From assembly GCA_963715455.1 (NCBI GenBank), contig OY970245.1, positions 1,860,001 through 1,924,000 of the forward strand: a DNA stretch of 64,000 nucleotides. Reading direction: 5' to 3'. Both the position numbers and the translations under genes were made by a program. This document shows, piece after piece, positions 26,002-33,515 of this stretch. The notes beneath the pieces are model-generated. The model worked only from the letters and a program-made list of their open reading frames with translations. It did not search any database and was not told the origin of the DNA. Every line of letters starts with the position of its first letter. Positions within the stretch are counted from its first letter, which is position 1. Source of the stretch: VRUE01 sp963715455. Its GTDB lineage: Bacteria > Actinomycetota > Thermoleophilia > Solirubrobacterales > 70-9.

Positions 26002-26502
26002 ATGGCCAAGGTCGACGTAGGCGACGCTGCGCCCGACTTCGAGCTGCCGGGCACCGAAGGCAGGACCTTCAAGCTCTCCGCGCAGCGCGGCCACAACGTC
26101 GTCCTCGCCTTCTATCCGGGTGACGCGACGACCGTGTGCACCAAGCAGTTCTGCTCCTACCGCGACAACGGCGATCGACTCGATCAGCTCAAGGCCGAAG
26201 TGGTCGGCATCTCGCCGCAATCGATCGAGTCGCATGAGCGCTGGGTCGAAGAGCAGGAACTCAACGTGCCGCTGCTCGCCGACGAGGACCTGAGCGTCGC
26301 CAAGCTTTACGGGGTAACCGGCTGGCTAGGGCCCCTGGCCCGCTTCACCGAGCTGCAGGACACGCCGGGCGGGCGTTACGTGATGCGGGCGATCTTCGTC
26401 ATCGACGGCGAGGGGATCGTGCGTTACCGCCACGTCTCGCGCACCGGTTCGACCTTCCAGTCGGTCGGCGATCTCGAGCAGGCGCTCGGCTCGCTCGCCT
26501 GA
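26002..26502 (+). CDS. Peroxiredoxin, BCP/AhpC-TSA family
   Basis: A 166-residue thiol peroxidase. The peroxidatic cysteine is in FYPGDATTVCTKQFC (C46), and C51 five residues on matches the resolving cysteine of atypical two-cysteine BCP/PrxQ enzymes. It should reduce hydrogen peroxide and organic peroxides with thioredoxin. The stop overlaps the following hydrolase ATG by one base (TGATG), so the two are coupled. Confidence 0.9.
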   Translation: MAKVDVGDAAPDFELPGTEGRTFKLSAQRGHNVVLAFYPGDATTVCTKQFCSYRDNGDRLDQLKAEVVGISPQSIESHERWVEEQELNVPLLADEDLSVAKLYGVTGWLGPLARFTELQDTPGGRYVMRAIFVIDGEGIVRYRHVSRTGSTFQSVGDLEQALGSLA

Positions 26503-27335
26503 TGCCCCGGGCCGAGCCGCACGACTTCGCGGCCGGTACCGATCCTGCGATACGCGGCGAGACGGCGGGGGAGGGGGTGCCGATTGTCCTCCTGCATGGG
26601 CTGACGGCGACGCGGCGTACCATCGTGCACGGCTCGCGCCGCCTGGAGCGCGGTGGCTTCAGGCTGATCACCTATGACGCCCGCGGCCACGGCGAGTCCG
26701 ACCCGGCCTCGCCCGGACAAGGTTATGGATACCCGCAGCTGATCGAGGATCTGGCGGCCGTGATCGAGGCCGAGGTGGGCGAGGCGCCGTTCCTGCTCGG
26801 CGGCCACTCGATGGGTGCCCACACGGCACTGGGCTACGCCTTGCGCCACCCAGAGCGGCTCAGTGGCCTGGTCGTCATCGGCCCGTCCTACAGCGGCTCG
26901 ATCGAGCCCGGCTCGCTGCGCTACTGGAATGGCCTTGCCGAGGCGCTCGAAGCACAGGGCGTCGACGGCTTCGTCTCCTACATCGATCGGGCCCAGGGAA
27001 CGGATCCGGCCTGGCGCGACTCGGTGCTGCGCTTCACCCGCGAGCGCCTGCTGCGCCACCGTGACCTCGGCGCGATCGCCGCGGCCTTGCGCGAGGTGCC
27101 TGCCTCGCGACCCTTCGGGGGGCTGGAGGAGCTCGCGCAGCTAGAGCTGCCGACGCTAGTTGTCGCCAGCCACGACGCCGCTGACCCCGGCCACCCATAC
27201 GCGATCGCCCAGGCTTACGCGGAGCACCTGCCGCAGGCGCGCCTGGTCAGCGAGGCGGAGGGCGAGTCGCCACTTGCCTGGCAGGGCGGGCGGCTCTCAC
27301 GCGAGATCGCCGAGTTTGCCACCGGCCTGACTTAG
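26502..27335 (+). CDS. Alpha/beta hydrolase
   Basis: A 277-residue alpha/beta-hydrolase-fold protein with the oxyanion region LLHGLTATRR, YDARGHGESD, the nucleophile elbow GGHSMGAHTA and a late ASHDAADPGHPYAIA segment that could supply the acid. A late catalytic histidine is not obvious, because the C-terminal part reads SEAEGESPLAWQGG. It could be an esterase or lactonase. The substrate is unknown. It is translationally coupled to the peroxiredoxin. Confidence 0.8.
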   Translation: MPRAEPHDFAAGTDPAIRGETAGEGVPIVLLHGLTATRRTIVHGSRRLERGGFRLITYDARGHGESDPASPGQGYGYPQLIEDLAAVIEAEVGEAPFLLGGHSMGAHTALGYALRHPERLSGLVVIGPSYSGSIEPGSLRYWNGLAEALEAQGVDGFVSYIDRAQGTDPAWRDSVLRFTRERLLRHRDLGAIAAALREVPASRPFGGLEELAQLELPTLVVASHDAADPGHPYAIAQAYAEHLPQARLVSEAEGESPLAWQGGRLSREIAEFATGLT

Positions 27336-27356
27336 GTTTGCTGAAGGAGAGTCGAA

Positions 27357-27362
27357 TAGCGT
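27357..27362 (+). promoter_or_regulatory. Candidate -10 box of the VKOR gene
   Basis: TAGCGT, 8 bases before the ATG at 27371. The surrounding GAATAGCGTTG is identical to the centre of the dapB-dapA palindrome, which may be chance. Confidence 0.45.
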
Positions 27363-27370
27363 TGCGGCCG

Positions 27371-27802
27371 ATGAAGCAACCGGCAGAGGGGACGTTGCGG
27401 GGGGTCTCGACCTTCTTGGCGACCTTCGGCATCGGCGTCGCCTCCTACATCGCGATCGCCGAGTCGGGCGGCGGCTCACCCGTCTGCGTGGCGGGCGGCA
27501 AGGGCTGCCAGACGGTTGCCGAAAGCGCCTACTCGGAGCTGCTCGGTGTCAACGTCGCAATCTTCGGCATCGTCGGTTACGTGGCGCTGCTCGGCTGTGC
27601 GCTGTTGCGCGGCGACGGAGCGCGCATGGCGGGCTTCGCCTTCGCCCTGATCGGCTTCGGCTTCAGTCTCTATCTGACCTACCTGGAGATCTTCACGATC
27701 GAGGCGATCTGCCAGTGGTGCGTGGCCAGCGCCGTGTTGATGACGCTGCTTTTTGTGACCAACACGACCCGTATGCTCGCCTTCGTGGGGACCGAGCGAT
27801 GA
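27371..27802 (+). CDS. Vitamin K epoxide reductase family protein
   Basis: A 143-residue membrane protein with four hydrophobic helices. It has the loop cysteine pair C39 and C46 and the active-site CQWC (C114, C117) at the end of a helix, the standard VKOR layout. In bacteria without DsbB, VKOR reoxidises a DsbA-like thiol oxidase using quinone. The next gene encodes exactly such a partner and overlaps it (ATGA). The ATG at 27371 is preferred. TTG starts at 27338 and 27362 are in frame, and an AAGGAG lies near 27344. Confidence 0.92.
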   Translation: MKQPAEGTLRGVSTFLATFGIGVASYIAIAESGGGSPVCVAGGKGCQTVAESAYSELLGVNVAIFGIVGYVALLGCALLRGDGARMAGFAFALIGFGFSLYLTYLEIFTIEAICQWCVASAVLMTLLFVTNTTRMLAFVGTER

Positions 27803-28521
27803 ACGACGAGCGCCGCCAGAACATGATCAAGCTGGCCAGCGCGGCGGCTTTCCTTGCTGTGGTGGTGGTCGCCGTACTGATCGTCATCAGCCAAAACCAG
27901 AGCAGCGACGGTGGTGACGCGAGCAGCGTCGAAGGCGCGGCAGAAATCGAAAAACAACTGGCCGGGATTCCCCAGCGGGGCATGGTGCTGGGCGAGCCGA
28001 GCGCCAAGGTGAAGCTGATCGAGTTCGGCGACCTGCAGTGCCCGGTCTGCAAAGGCTTCGCCGAGGAAATCCTGCCGCCGGTCATCGAAGGCCAGGTGCG
28101 CAACGGCGAAGCACAGCTCGAGTTCCGCAACTTCACGATCATCAGCGAGCAGTCGGTGCCGGCCGGGGCTGCTGCGGTCGCCGCCGGCGAACAAGGCCGC
28201 GGCTGGAACTTCGTCGAGCTCTTCTACCGCAACCAGGGGATCGAGGCCTCCGGCTACGTCACCGACGAGTTCCTCACGGCGATCGCCGAAGGCGCCGGGG
28301 TGCCCAATATCGACAAATGGGACAGCGACCGCAAGAGCAAAGCGGTGATCTCAACAGTCGAAAAGACGACCGCTCAGGCCGGGCGCCTTGGCCTCAGCGG
28401 CACGCCCAGCTTCGCCGTCGAAGGCCCAGGCGTCGAGAACCCCGACGCTGAGGGTCTCGAAGTGCTTGGCACACCGCAGTCCACCGGCGAGATCGAAGCG
28501 GCGATCTCTGACGCCAGCTGA
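27799..28521 (+). CDS. DsbA-like thioredoxin-fold thiol oxidase, membrane-anchored
   Basis: A 240-residue protein with an N-terminal membrane helix (about 11-31), then a DsbA-type thioredoxin fold with active site LIEFGDLQCPVCKGF (C81, C84) and the cis-proline in LGLSGTPSFAVEG. It should introduce disulfides into exported proteins and pass electrons to the VKOR protein encoded just upstream with a 4-base overlap. Confidence 0.92.
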   Translation: MNDERRQNMIKLASAAAFLAVVVVAVLIVISQNQSSDGGDASSVEGAAEIEKQLAGIPQRGMVLGEPSAKVKLIEFGDLQCPVCKGFAEEILPPVIEGQVRNGEAQLEFRNFTIISEQSVPAGAAAVAAGEQGRGWNFVELFYRNQGIEASGYVTDEFLTAIAEGAGVPNIDKWDSDRKSKAVISTVEKTTAQAGRLGLSGTPSFAVEGPGVENPDAEGLEVLGTPQSTGEIEAAISDAS

Positions 28522-28586
28522 ATTCTGCTCGGGCGCAACGTTTTACGGCCCTGCAGGGACCACAGCGCGTTACACCCAGGGCTGAG

Positions 28587-28616
28587 TTGACATAACAACC
28601 ATTATCGTGCGTTAGA
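28587..28616 (+). promoter_or_regulatory. Candidate sigma-A promoter in the gap before the 28659 gene
   Basis: A perfect -35 TTGACA at 28587-28592 is followed at 17-19 bases by a poor -10 region (CGTTAG or TTAGAT). The 137-base gap after the DsbA gene is locally AT-richer than its surroundings. A second, closer -10 box lies at 28646. Confidence 0.35.
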
Positions 28617-28645
28617 TCGGCGCGGCAGGCCCTGTCCTCCCGACA

Positions 28646-28651
28646 TAGACT
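28646..28651 (+). promoter_or_regulatory. Candidate -10 box of the 28659 gene (leaderless type)
   Basis: TAGACT, 7 bases before the ATG at 28659. Confidence 0.5.
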
Positions 28652-28658
28652 TGCGCCA

Positions 28659-29099
28659 ATGCGACCGGAACTGCCGATCCTCGAGCCAGTCACCAAGGGG
28701 GTGCTGCTGGCGTTCTTTTCGGTCTTCGTGGCGACAATCGGCGCTGCCTTCTTCCTTGGCGCCATGGAGCCAGCCTCTCCGGCGCTGCTGGAAACACTGG
28801 CGATCATCGGGGCGATCTTCCTGCCTGCCTACGTGGTTGAGGTCGTCTGGCTGGTGCCGCGCATGGGTCGCGGCGAAGAATTCGAAGAATGGCTCGGTTT
28901 CACCGTCGGCGCCGGCATCGCCAGTCTGCTGGCAATCGCCGTCGCCCTGCTCAGCGCTCAGCACCGCCTCGCCGGCAACACGGGCCTAATCGACGACCTG
29001 GCGCTTTCCTTTGTCGTCGTCTCACTAATCATCCTCGCCGGCACCCTGGTCGCGCAACCGCTGCTGGCGCGGCGTTTCGCCGATCTCGACGCCGACTGA
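28659..29099 (+). CDS. Four-helix membrane protein of unknown function
   Basis: A 146-residue protein with four hydrophobic stretches (about 13-34, 42-66, 78-99 and 111-135) and charged loops (RMGRGEEFEEW, ARRFADLDAD). I do not recognise the family. It stands alone on the plus strand between the disulfide-forming pair and a convergent methyltransferase gene. Codon use is like its neighbours. Confidence 0.7.
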   Translation: MRPELPILEPVTKGVLLAFFSVFVATIGAAFFLGAMEPASPALLETLAIIGAIFLPAYVVEVVWLVPRMGRGEEFEEWLGFTVGAGIASLLAIAVALLSAQHRLAGNTGLIDDLALSFVVVSLIILAGTLVAQPLLARRFADLDAD

Positions 29100-29108
29100 G
29101 GCCGGGAG

Positions 29109-29759
29109 TCAGGCCGCGAGGGTCGCGCTGCCGCGCACCAGCGGCCGCACGATCGGCGGCGCCTTGGGCAGCTCGCCGCGCTCGACCTGCTCGACGGCGA
29201 ACGGCGAGGCTTCGATCGTCGCCACGGTGTCGCGGTTGCAGTGGCAGCCGTCGCCGAGGAAGCGCCAGGGCTTTTCCAGCCGGTCCTGCCAGCGCGCCAA
29301 TCCGGGTTCCTCGCCCCGCACGTGCTCGAGGAAGAGCAGCTTGCCCCCCGGCCTCAGGACCCTGGCCACCTCGGCCAAGGCCGCGACGGGATCGGGCACC
29401 GTGCAGAGTACGAGCGTGAAGGCAGCGGTATCGAAGCTGTCATCGTCGAACGGCAGCTGCTCGGCGGGCGCCTGCACCGCGGTTATGTCGCCTCCTCGCC
29501 CAGTCAGCTTGGGACGCAGCTTGCCGATCATGTGAGGGTCGGGCTCCGCCAGGATCAGCTCGCTCACCGCGTCCGGGTAGAGATCGATGTTCGCGCCCGT
29601 CCCTGCCCCCAGGTCGATCGTGCGGCCGCTTGCCACCGAGAGCGCCTCGCGGCGCATCTCGCGCAGGCCCGCGTCTTCGGTCGCCGCGAAGCAGCGGTCA
29701 TAGAGCGCCGCGAAGCCCCTCCCCCAGGTCGCGTCGTAGATGCGGCCGGGAAGACCCAT
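29109..29759 (-). CDS. Class I SAM methyltransferase (UbiE/phospholipid methyltransferase-like)
   Basis: A 216-residue protein with motif I TIDLGAGTGANIDLYP, motif II ILAEPDPHM and VARVLRPGGKLLFLEHVRG. The pattern LEHVRG with a later DGCHCNRDT is typical of small phospholipid or UbiE-type methyltransferases. The substrate is unknown. It lies 8 bases after the SDR and is the last gene of a leftward unit with the SDR and the thiolase, so a lipid substrate is plausible. Confidence 0.82.
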   Translation of the reverse strand: MGLPGRIYDATWGRGFAALYDRCFAATEDAGLREMRREALSVASGRTIDLGAGTGANIDLYPDAVSELILAEPDPHMIGKLRPKLTGRGGDITAVQAPAEQLPFDDDSFDTAAFTLVLCTVPDPVAALAEVARVLRPGGKLLFLEHVRGEEPGLARWQDRLEKPWRFLGDGCHCNRDTVATIEASPFAVEQVERGELPKAPPIVRPLVRGSATLAA

Positions 29760-29767
29760 GCAGAGCC

Positions 29768-30667
29768 CTACGCGGCTTCGCGCTCGGGGCTCGCCTCGGA
29801 CTGCTCTTCGGCCTTGGCACCGCCACCGGCAATGTCCTCGCGGGCGGCGCGCTCCTCATAGGCATGGCGCGCGCCGTGGTCGACCTCGGTCATCAGCTTG
29901 TCGACTTTCATCAACCGGCCGAGGCCCTCGCGCATACCGCGTGGCAAATTGGCCACCAGCTTGAAGAGCACGCCGTTGGCGCGTGGCACCCAGACGTCGA
30001 AGCGCGGCACTTCCAGCGCGTCGACGATCTCCTTGGCGACGTCCTCGGCCTCAACCGGCCGGATTAGGCGCTGCCCCACACCAGCGGTCAGCTCGGTGTT
30101 GACCACGGTTGGCATCACGCAGGCGACCTCGACCCCGCTGCCGCGTAGCTCTTGGCGCACAGCCTCGCTGATGCCGACCACGGCGTGCTTGGTGCCCGAG
30201 TAAGTAGCGATGCCGGGAAAGCCGCCCTTGCCCGCCTGCGAGGCGAGGTTGACGATGTGGCCACTGCCACGCGGGCGCAGGCGTTCAATCGCCAGCTGGG
30301 TGCCGACGATGACGCCGTAGATATTGATGTCGAGCTGGCGCTTGATCGAGTCGTCGGACTCCTCGACGAAGGGCGTCACCGGCATGATCCCGGCGTTGTT
30401 GATCACCACGTCGACGGGGCCGAGCTCGCGTTCAGCGGCATCGAGAAAGGCGGCGAAGGAGCTGCGCTCGGTGACATCGAGGGGCAGTGCGATCGTGCCG
30501 CCTCCAAGCCCGGCGGCCGTCTCCTCGGCCAGGCCGAGATCAAGGTCCCCGATCGCTACGCGACAGCCCTTGCGGACCAGCGCAGTGGCGGTCGCCTTGC
30601 CGATCCCCCGGGCACCTCCGGTGATCGCCACGACCTTGCCGCCGAGATTCTGTCGCTCCTTCGCCAT
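29768..30667 (-). CDS. Classical short-chain dehydrogenase/reductase
   Basis: A 299-residue SDR with cofactor motif TGGARGIGKA, acidic GDLDLGLAEE suggesting NAD(H) preference, NNAGIMPV, and the catalytic set serine in NLASQAGKG, tyrosine in YSGTK and lysine. A C-terminal tail rich in A and E (EERAAREDIAGGGAKAEEQ) is extra. It probably oxidises or reduces a hydroxylated or keto lipid, judged by the thiolase next to it. The ATG at 30667 is normal. Confidence 0.85.
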   Translation of the reverse strand: MAKERQNLGGKVVAITGGARGIGKATATALVRKGCRVAIGDLDLGLAEETAAGLGGGTIALPLDVTERSSFAAFLDAAERELGPVDVVINNAGIMPVTPFVEESDDSIKRQLDINIYGVIVGTQLAIERLRPRGSGHIVNLASQAGKGGFPGIATYSGTKHAVVGISEAVRQELRGSGVEVACVMPTVVNTELTAGVGQRLIRPVEAEDVAKEIVDALEVPRFDVWVPRANGVLFKLVANLPRGMREGLGRLMKVDKLMTEVDHGARHAYEERAAREDIAGGGAKAEEQSEASPEREAA

Positions 30668-30691
30668 GGTGCCCTCCTCTCCGGCTCGGCC

Positions 30692-31888
30692 CTAGGCCGC
30701 TGCCGGCTTGTAGACGGTGACCACGGCGGCGCCGCCGAGGCCGATGTTGTGCTGCAGGGCGGTCTTGGCGCCCTCGACCTGTCGCTTGTCGGCCGTGCCG
30801 CGCAGCTGCCAGGTGAGCTCCGAGCACTGCGCCAGCCCGGTCGCACCCAGCGGGTGGCCCTTGGAGATCAGCCCGCCGGATGGGTTGACGACGACCTTGC
30901 CGCCGTAGGTGGTGGCTTCTTCCTCGACCAGCTTGTGACCCTCGCCCTCGGCGGCGAAGCCGAGCGCTTCGTAGGTGATTAGCTCGTTGGCGCTGAAGCA
31001 GTCGTGCAGCTCGCAGACGTCGACTTCCTCGGCGGCGACGCCAGCCTCGGCGTAGGCCTGGTTGGCAGCCTGCTTCGACATGTCGGAGCCGACGATCTTC
31101 ATGCAGTCGGTGCCCTCGGCGAAGGTCGAGCTGAGGTCGGTGACCATCGCCTGACCGGCGATCTCGACCGCCTGCTCCCAGAGACCGTGCTCCTCGACGT
31201 AGCGCTCCGAGGCGACGATCGCGCAGGCCGAGCCGTCGGAGGTGGGCGAGCACTGCAGCTTGGTCAGCGGGTCGTGGATCATCTTCGCCGCCTTGATGTC
31301 CTCGATCGTGTACTCGTCCTGGAACTGGGCGTAGGGGTTGTTGACCGAGTGCTTGTGGTTCTTCCAGCCGATCCAGGCGTAGTGGTCGGGGTTAGAGCCG
31401 TACTTCTCCATGTGGTCGCGGCCGGCGTTGCCGAACATCTGCGGCGCGGGCGGCGACTGCTCGGGGTCGCGAATCTCGAACATGCGCATCGCGTGCTTAT
31501 CGAGCGCGTTGGTGCGGTCGGTGTACTTGACGCCGAGGCTGCCGGGCTCCATCTTCTCGAAGCCGAGGGCCAGGGCGCAATCGGCGATGCCGCCCTTGAC
31601 CGCCTGGCGGGCGAGGAAGAGCGCCGAGGAGCCGGTCGAGCAGTTGTTGTTGACGTTGACCACCGGAATCCCCGTAAGGCCGAGCTGGTAGAGCGCCCGC
31701 TGGCCGTAGGTGGAGTCGCCGTAGCAGTAGCCGGCGTAGGCCTGCTGAACGTCCTCGTAGGGAATACCGGCATCAGCGAGCGCCTTCTCCCCCGCCTCCT
31801 TGGCCCAGTCGGGGTAGTCGCCCTCCTTGGTGCCGGGCTTCTCGAATTTGGTCATCCCGACCCCAATCACGAACGTACGGTTGCTCAA
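30692..31888 (-). CDS. SCP2-type thiolase (lipid-transfer protein/acetyl-CoA acetyltransferase-like)
   Basis: A 398-residue thiolase-fold protein of the SCP-x group. The nucleophile is in NVNNNCSTGSSAL (C83). ELHDCFSANEL takes the place of the usual NEAF-type motif, and SGGLISKGHPLGATGLAQ carries the catalytic histidine. The family cleaves or forms beta-keto acyl-CoA, often of branched or steroid side chains. The TTG start is supported by AGGAG 6 bases upstream. A perfect 7-2-7 palindrome stands 38 bases before the start and may regulate this thiolase-SDR-methyltransferase unit. Confidence 0.9.
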   Translation of the reverse strand: MSNRTFVIGVGMTKFEKPGTKEGDYPDWAKEAGEKALADAGIPYEDVQQAYAGYCYGDSTYGQRALYQLGLTGIPVVNVNNNCSTGSSALFLARQAVKGGIADCALALGFEKMEPGSLGVKYTDRTNALDKHAMRMFEIRDPEQSPPAPQMFGNAGRDHMEKYGSNPDHYAWIGWKNHKHSVNNPYAQFQDEYTIEDIKAAKMIHDPLTKLQCSPTSDGSACAIVASERYVEEHGLWEQAVEIAGQAMVTDLSSTFAEGTDCMKIVGSDMSKQAANQAYAEAGVAAEEVDVCELHDCFSANELITYEALGFAAEGEGHKLVEEEATTYGGKVVVNPSGGLISKGHPLGATGLAQCSELTWQLRGTADKRQVEGAKTALQHNIGLGGAAVVTVYKPAAA

Positions 31889-31925
31889 AGTCTGCTCCTG
31901 TGTCGCCGCGGTCCTGCGCCGCGGT

Positions 31926-31941
31926 TTGGCTGGTCAGCCAA
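31926..31941. promoter_or_regulatory. Candidate operator, perfect dyad upstream of the thiolase operon
   Basis: TTGGCTG-GT-CAGCCAA, 7-bp arms with a 2-base centre, in the 89-base divergent gap between thiolase and ccdA. The size and symmetry suit a TetR/FadR-type dimer site. A second CCGCGG...CCGCGG pair lies at 31906-31924 in the thiolase leader. No regulator gene is adjacent. Confidence 0.5.
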
Positions 31942-31966
31942 GAAATCTACCGGCTTTCCGTCCGGG

Positions 31967-31972
31967 TACCCT
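31967..31972 (+). promoter_or_regulatory. Candidate -10 box of ccdA (leaderless type)
   Basis: TACCCT, 5 bases before the first GTG (31978) and 8 before the second (31981). Confidence 0.45.
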
Positions 31973-31977
31973 GACGG

Positions 31978-32742
31978 GTGGTGATCCTCGCTGCGTTCAG
32001 CTCCGATCCCGCCGCCGGGGTGGGAATCTTCGCCGCGCTCGCCGCGGGCGTCGTCTCCTTCCTCTCCCCCTGCGTGCTGCCGCTCGTCCCCGGATACCTC
32101 TCGGCGGTCAGCGGCGTCTCTGCCAACGAGCTGGAGACGGCTGGCTGGCGGCGCGTGCTGGTGCCCAGCCTGGTCTTCGTCGCCAGTTTCTCGACGATCT
32201 TCGTCCTCCTCGGCCTGACCGCCACCGGCCTCGGCTCAATCCTGAAGGACAACGAAGAGCTGCTCAGCAAGATCGCCGGGGTGGTGATCATCGCCATGGG
32301 GGTGCTCTTCGTCGCCTCGCTCTTCGTCACGCGGCTGAATAAGGAGTGGCACGTCGACGCGCTGCTCGAACGCGCCGGCAAGGGCGGGCCGATCGTCGCC
32401 GGGGCCGCCTTCGCGATCGCCTGGTCACCCTGCATCGGCCCGACGCTCGGCGCGATCCTCACCGCCGCCTCGCTCTCCGACTCGGCCGCCCACGGTGGCT
32501 TCCTGCTGCTCGTCTACTCGGCTGGCCTGGCGATCCCCTTCCTGCTCACGGCGGTCGCCTTCTCGCGGATGACCACCGCCTTCGCCGTGGTCAAGCGCCA
32601 TTATCAGGCGATCGTCGCCACCGGCGGCCTGGTCCTAATCGCGATGGGCGTGCTGATCTGGACCGACCAGCTGACCCAGCTCAACTCCGAGGCCGAAAGC
32701 CTGGTCAGGGGCCTCGGCCTGGACTTCCTGAACGGCATCTAG
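31978..32742 (+). CDS. ccdA: Cytochrome c biogenesis/thiol-disulfide exchange protein CcdA
   Basis: A 254-residue DsbD-beta/CcdA membrane protein with six or more hydrophobic helices and the two conserved membrane cysteines in LSPCVLP (C32) and WSPCIGP (C152). It carries reducing equivalents from cytosolic thioredoxin to extracytoplasmic thiol proteins. Cytochrome c maturation partners (ResB/ResC) are not in the window. GTG GTG makes the exact start uncertain by one codon. The stop overlaps the convergent 33017 gene by four bases. Confidence 0.88.
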   Translation: MVILAAFSSDPAAGVGIFAALAAGVVSFLSPCVLPLVPGYLSAVSGVSANELETAGWRRVLVPSLVFVASFSTIFVLLGLTATGLGSILKDNEELLSKIAGVVIIAMGVLFVASLFVTRLNKEWHVDALLERAGKGGPIVAGAAFAIAWSPCIGPTLGAILTAASLSDSAAHGGFLLLVYSAGLAIPFLLTAVAFSRMTTAFAVVKRHYQAIVATGGLVLIAMGVLIWTDQLTQLNSEAESLVRGLGLDFLNGI

Positions 32743-33017
32743 TTGCTGGTGGGCGTGACCGTCTGCAGCTCCTGGCCGACGGCCTCGACCTCCTCGAGGC
32801 CTTCGCCGTCGAGGTCGCGCGAGCAGACGATGCGGAAGCGCCCCGTACCGATCTCCGGGTCGGGCACGACCGGCAATCCGCGGATCTGATCCCAGCCCAG
32901 TCGCTCGACCTCAAAGGGATTCATGCGCACCTCGGCAGCCGGGAACGGGCAGTTCGAGTTGTGCTGGTCGATCGCCTTGGAGATCGCCTCGAGGTTCTTC
33001 GCCCCAGGGGAAGCCAT
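32739..33017 (-). CDS. Small conserved protein of unknown function
   Basis: A 92-residue soluble protein, MASPGAKNLEAISKAIDQHN, with the central block NPFEVERLGWDQIRGLPVVPD and RFRIVCSRD. I have seen the NPFEVERLGW pattern in actinobacterial hypothetical proteins but know no function. The ATG at 33017 is chosen because TAGAAT lies 7 bases before it. The longer reading from 33104 runs into the cupin gene in another frame. Confidence 0.7.
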   Translation of the reverse strand: MASPGAKNLEAISKAIDQHNSNCPFPAAEVRMNPFEVERLGWDQIRGLPVVPDPEIGTGRFRIVCSRDLDGEGLEEVEAVGQELQTVTPTSN

Positions 33018-33024
33018 CAATGGG

Positions 33025-33030
33025 ATTCTA
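33025..33030 (-). promoter_or_regulatory. Candidate -10 box of the 33017 gene (leaderless type)
   Basis: TAGAAT on the minus strand, 7 bases before the ATG. Confidence 0.5.
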
Positions 33031-33036
33031 GGCTCG

Positions 33037-33450
33037 CTAGAGAGAGCCGTCGGCGTCGTAGGCCTCTCCCGGCCTCGCGCCCAAGGCGAGTAGGCGGAGG
33101 CCATCGGGCCCAGCGGTGATCTTGCGCTTCACGCTTGGTCCAACGCGAACGATGTGGTCCGGGTCGATCGGATACTGCTCACCGTCTGCTTCAAGCGTGC
33201 CGGAGCCGCGCAAGGCGACGTAGACCTCCTCCTGCCCGAGCTGCTGGGGGCGCTTGGCGAACATCTGGCCACCGATCCCAGTCTCGGAGTGGTCGTGCTC
33301 GGGATATTCGTCAGCCCCGGGAGCGAGCTCCTCGATCGCGACGCCGAAGGAAGTGACCCCGAGCGCCGCAGCCACGCGACGCAGGCTCACGCGCTCGAAG
33401 CCCTGCAGAGCCTCGATGTCCTCGATCCTCGCGTGGATGACGTCAGCCAC
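33037..33450 (-). CDS. Cupin-domain protein
   Basis: A 137-residue small beta-barrel. Cupin motif 1 covers EYPEHDHSETGIGGQMFAKR to EEVYVALRGSG, and motif 2 is PDHIVRVGPSVKRKI. The metal set is only partly conserved: two histidines of the EHDH stretch and the glutamate of EEVYV are present, while motif 2 lacks a usual histidine. Function unknown. The GTG start follows a TAGCAT box by 6 bases. Confidence 0.78.
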   Translation of the reverse strand: MADVIHARIEDIEALQGFERVSLRRVAAALGVTSFGVAIEELAPGADEYPEHDHSETGIGGQMFAKRPQQLGQEEVYVALRGSGTLEADGEQYPIDPDHIVRVGPSVKRKITAGPDGLRLLALGARPGEAYDADGSL

Positions 33451-33456
33451 GTGGCG

Positions 33457-33462
33457 ATGCTA
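33457..33462 (-). promoter_or_regulatory. Candidate -10 box of the cupin gene (leaderless type)
   Basis: TAGCAT on the minus strand, 6 bases before the GTG at 33450. Confidence 0.5.
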
Positions 33463-33503
33463 CCCGGCCACCGCCCTGCCCAATCGCCGTCTCCGCTGGC
33501 TCC

Positions 33504-33509
33504 TACCAT
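33504..33509 (+). promoter_or_regulatory. Candidate -10 box of dinB (leaderless type)
   Basis: TACCAT, 6 bases before the GTG at 33516. No LexA-type box was seen in this 65-base gap. Confidence 0.5.
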
Positions 33510-33515
33510 CGACAT

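Noticed and set aside
27351..27365. GAATAGCGTTG before the VKOR gene as a copy of the dapB-dapA palindrome
   Set aside because: Only 11 bases match and there is no inverted partner, so a -10 box coincidence is more likely.
30152..31984. Long plus-strand frames opposite the SDR and thiolase genes
   Set aside because: Both minus-strand genes carry full catalytic motifs; the plus frames do not.
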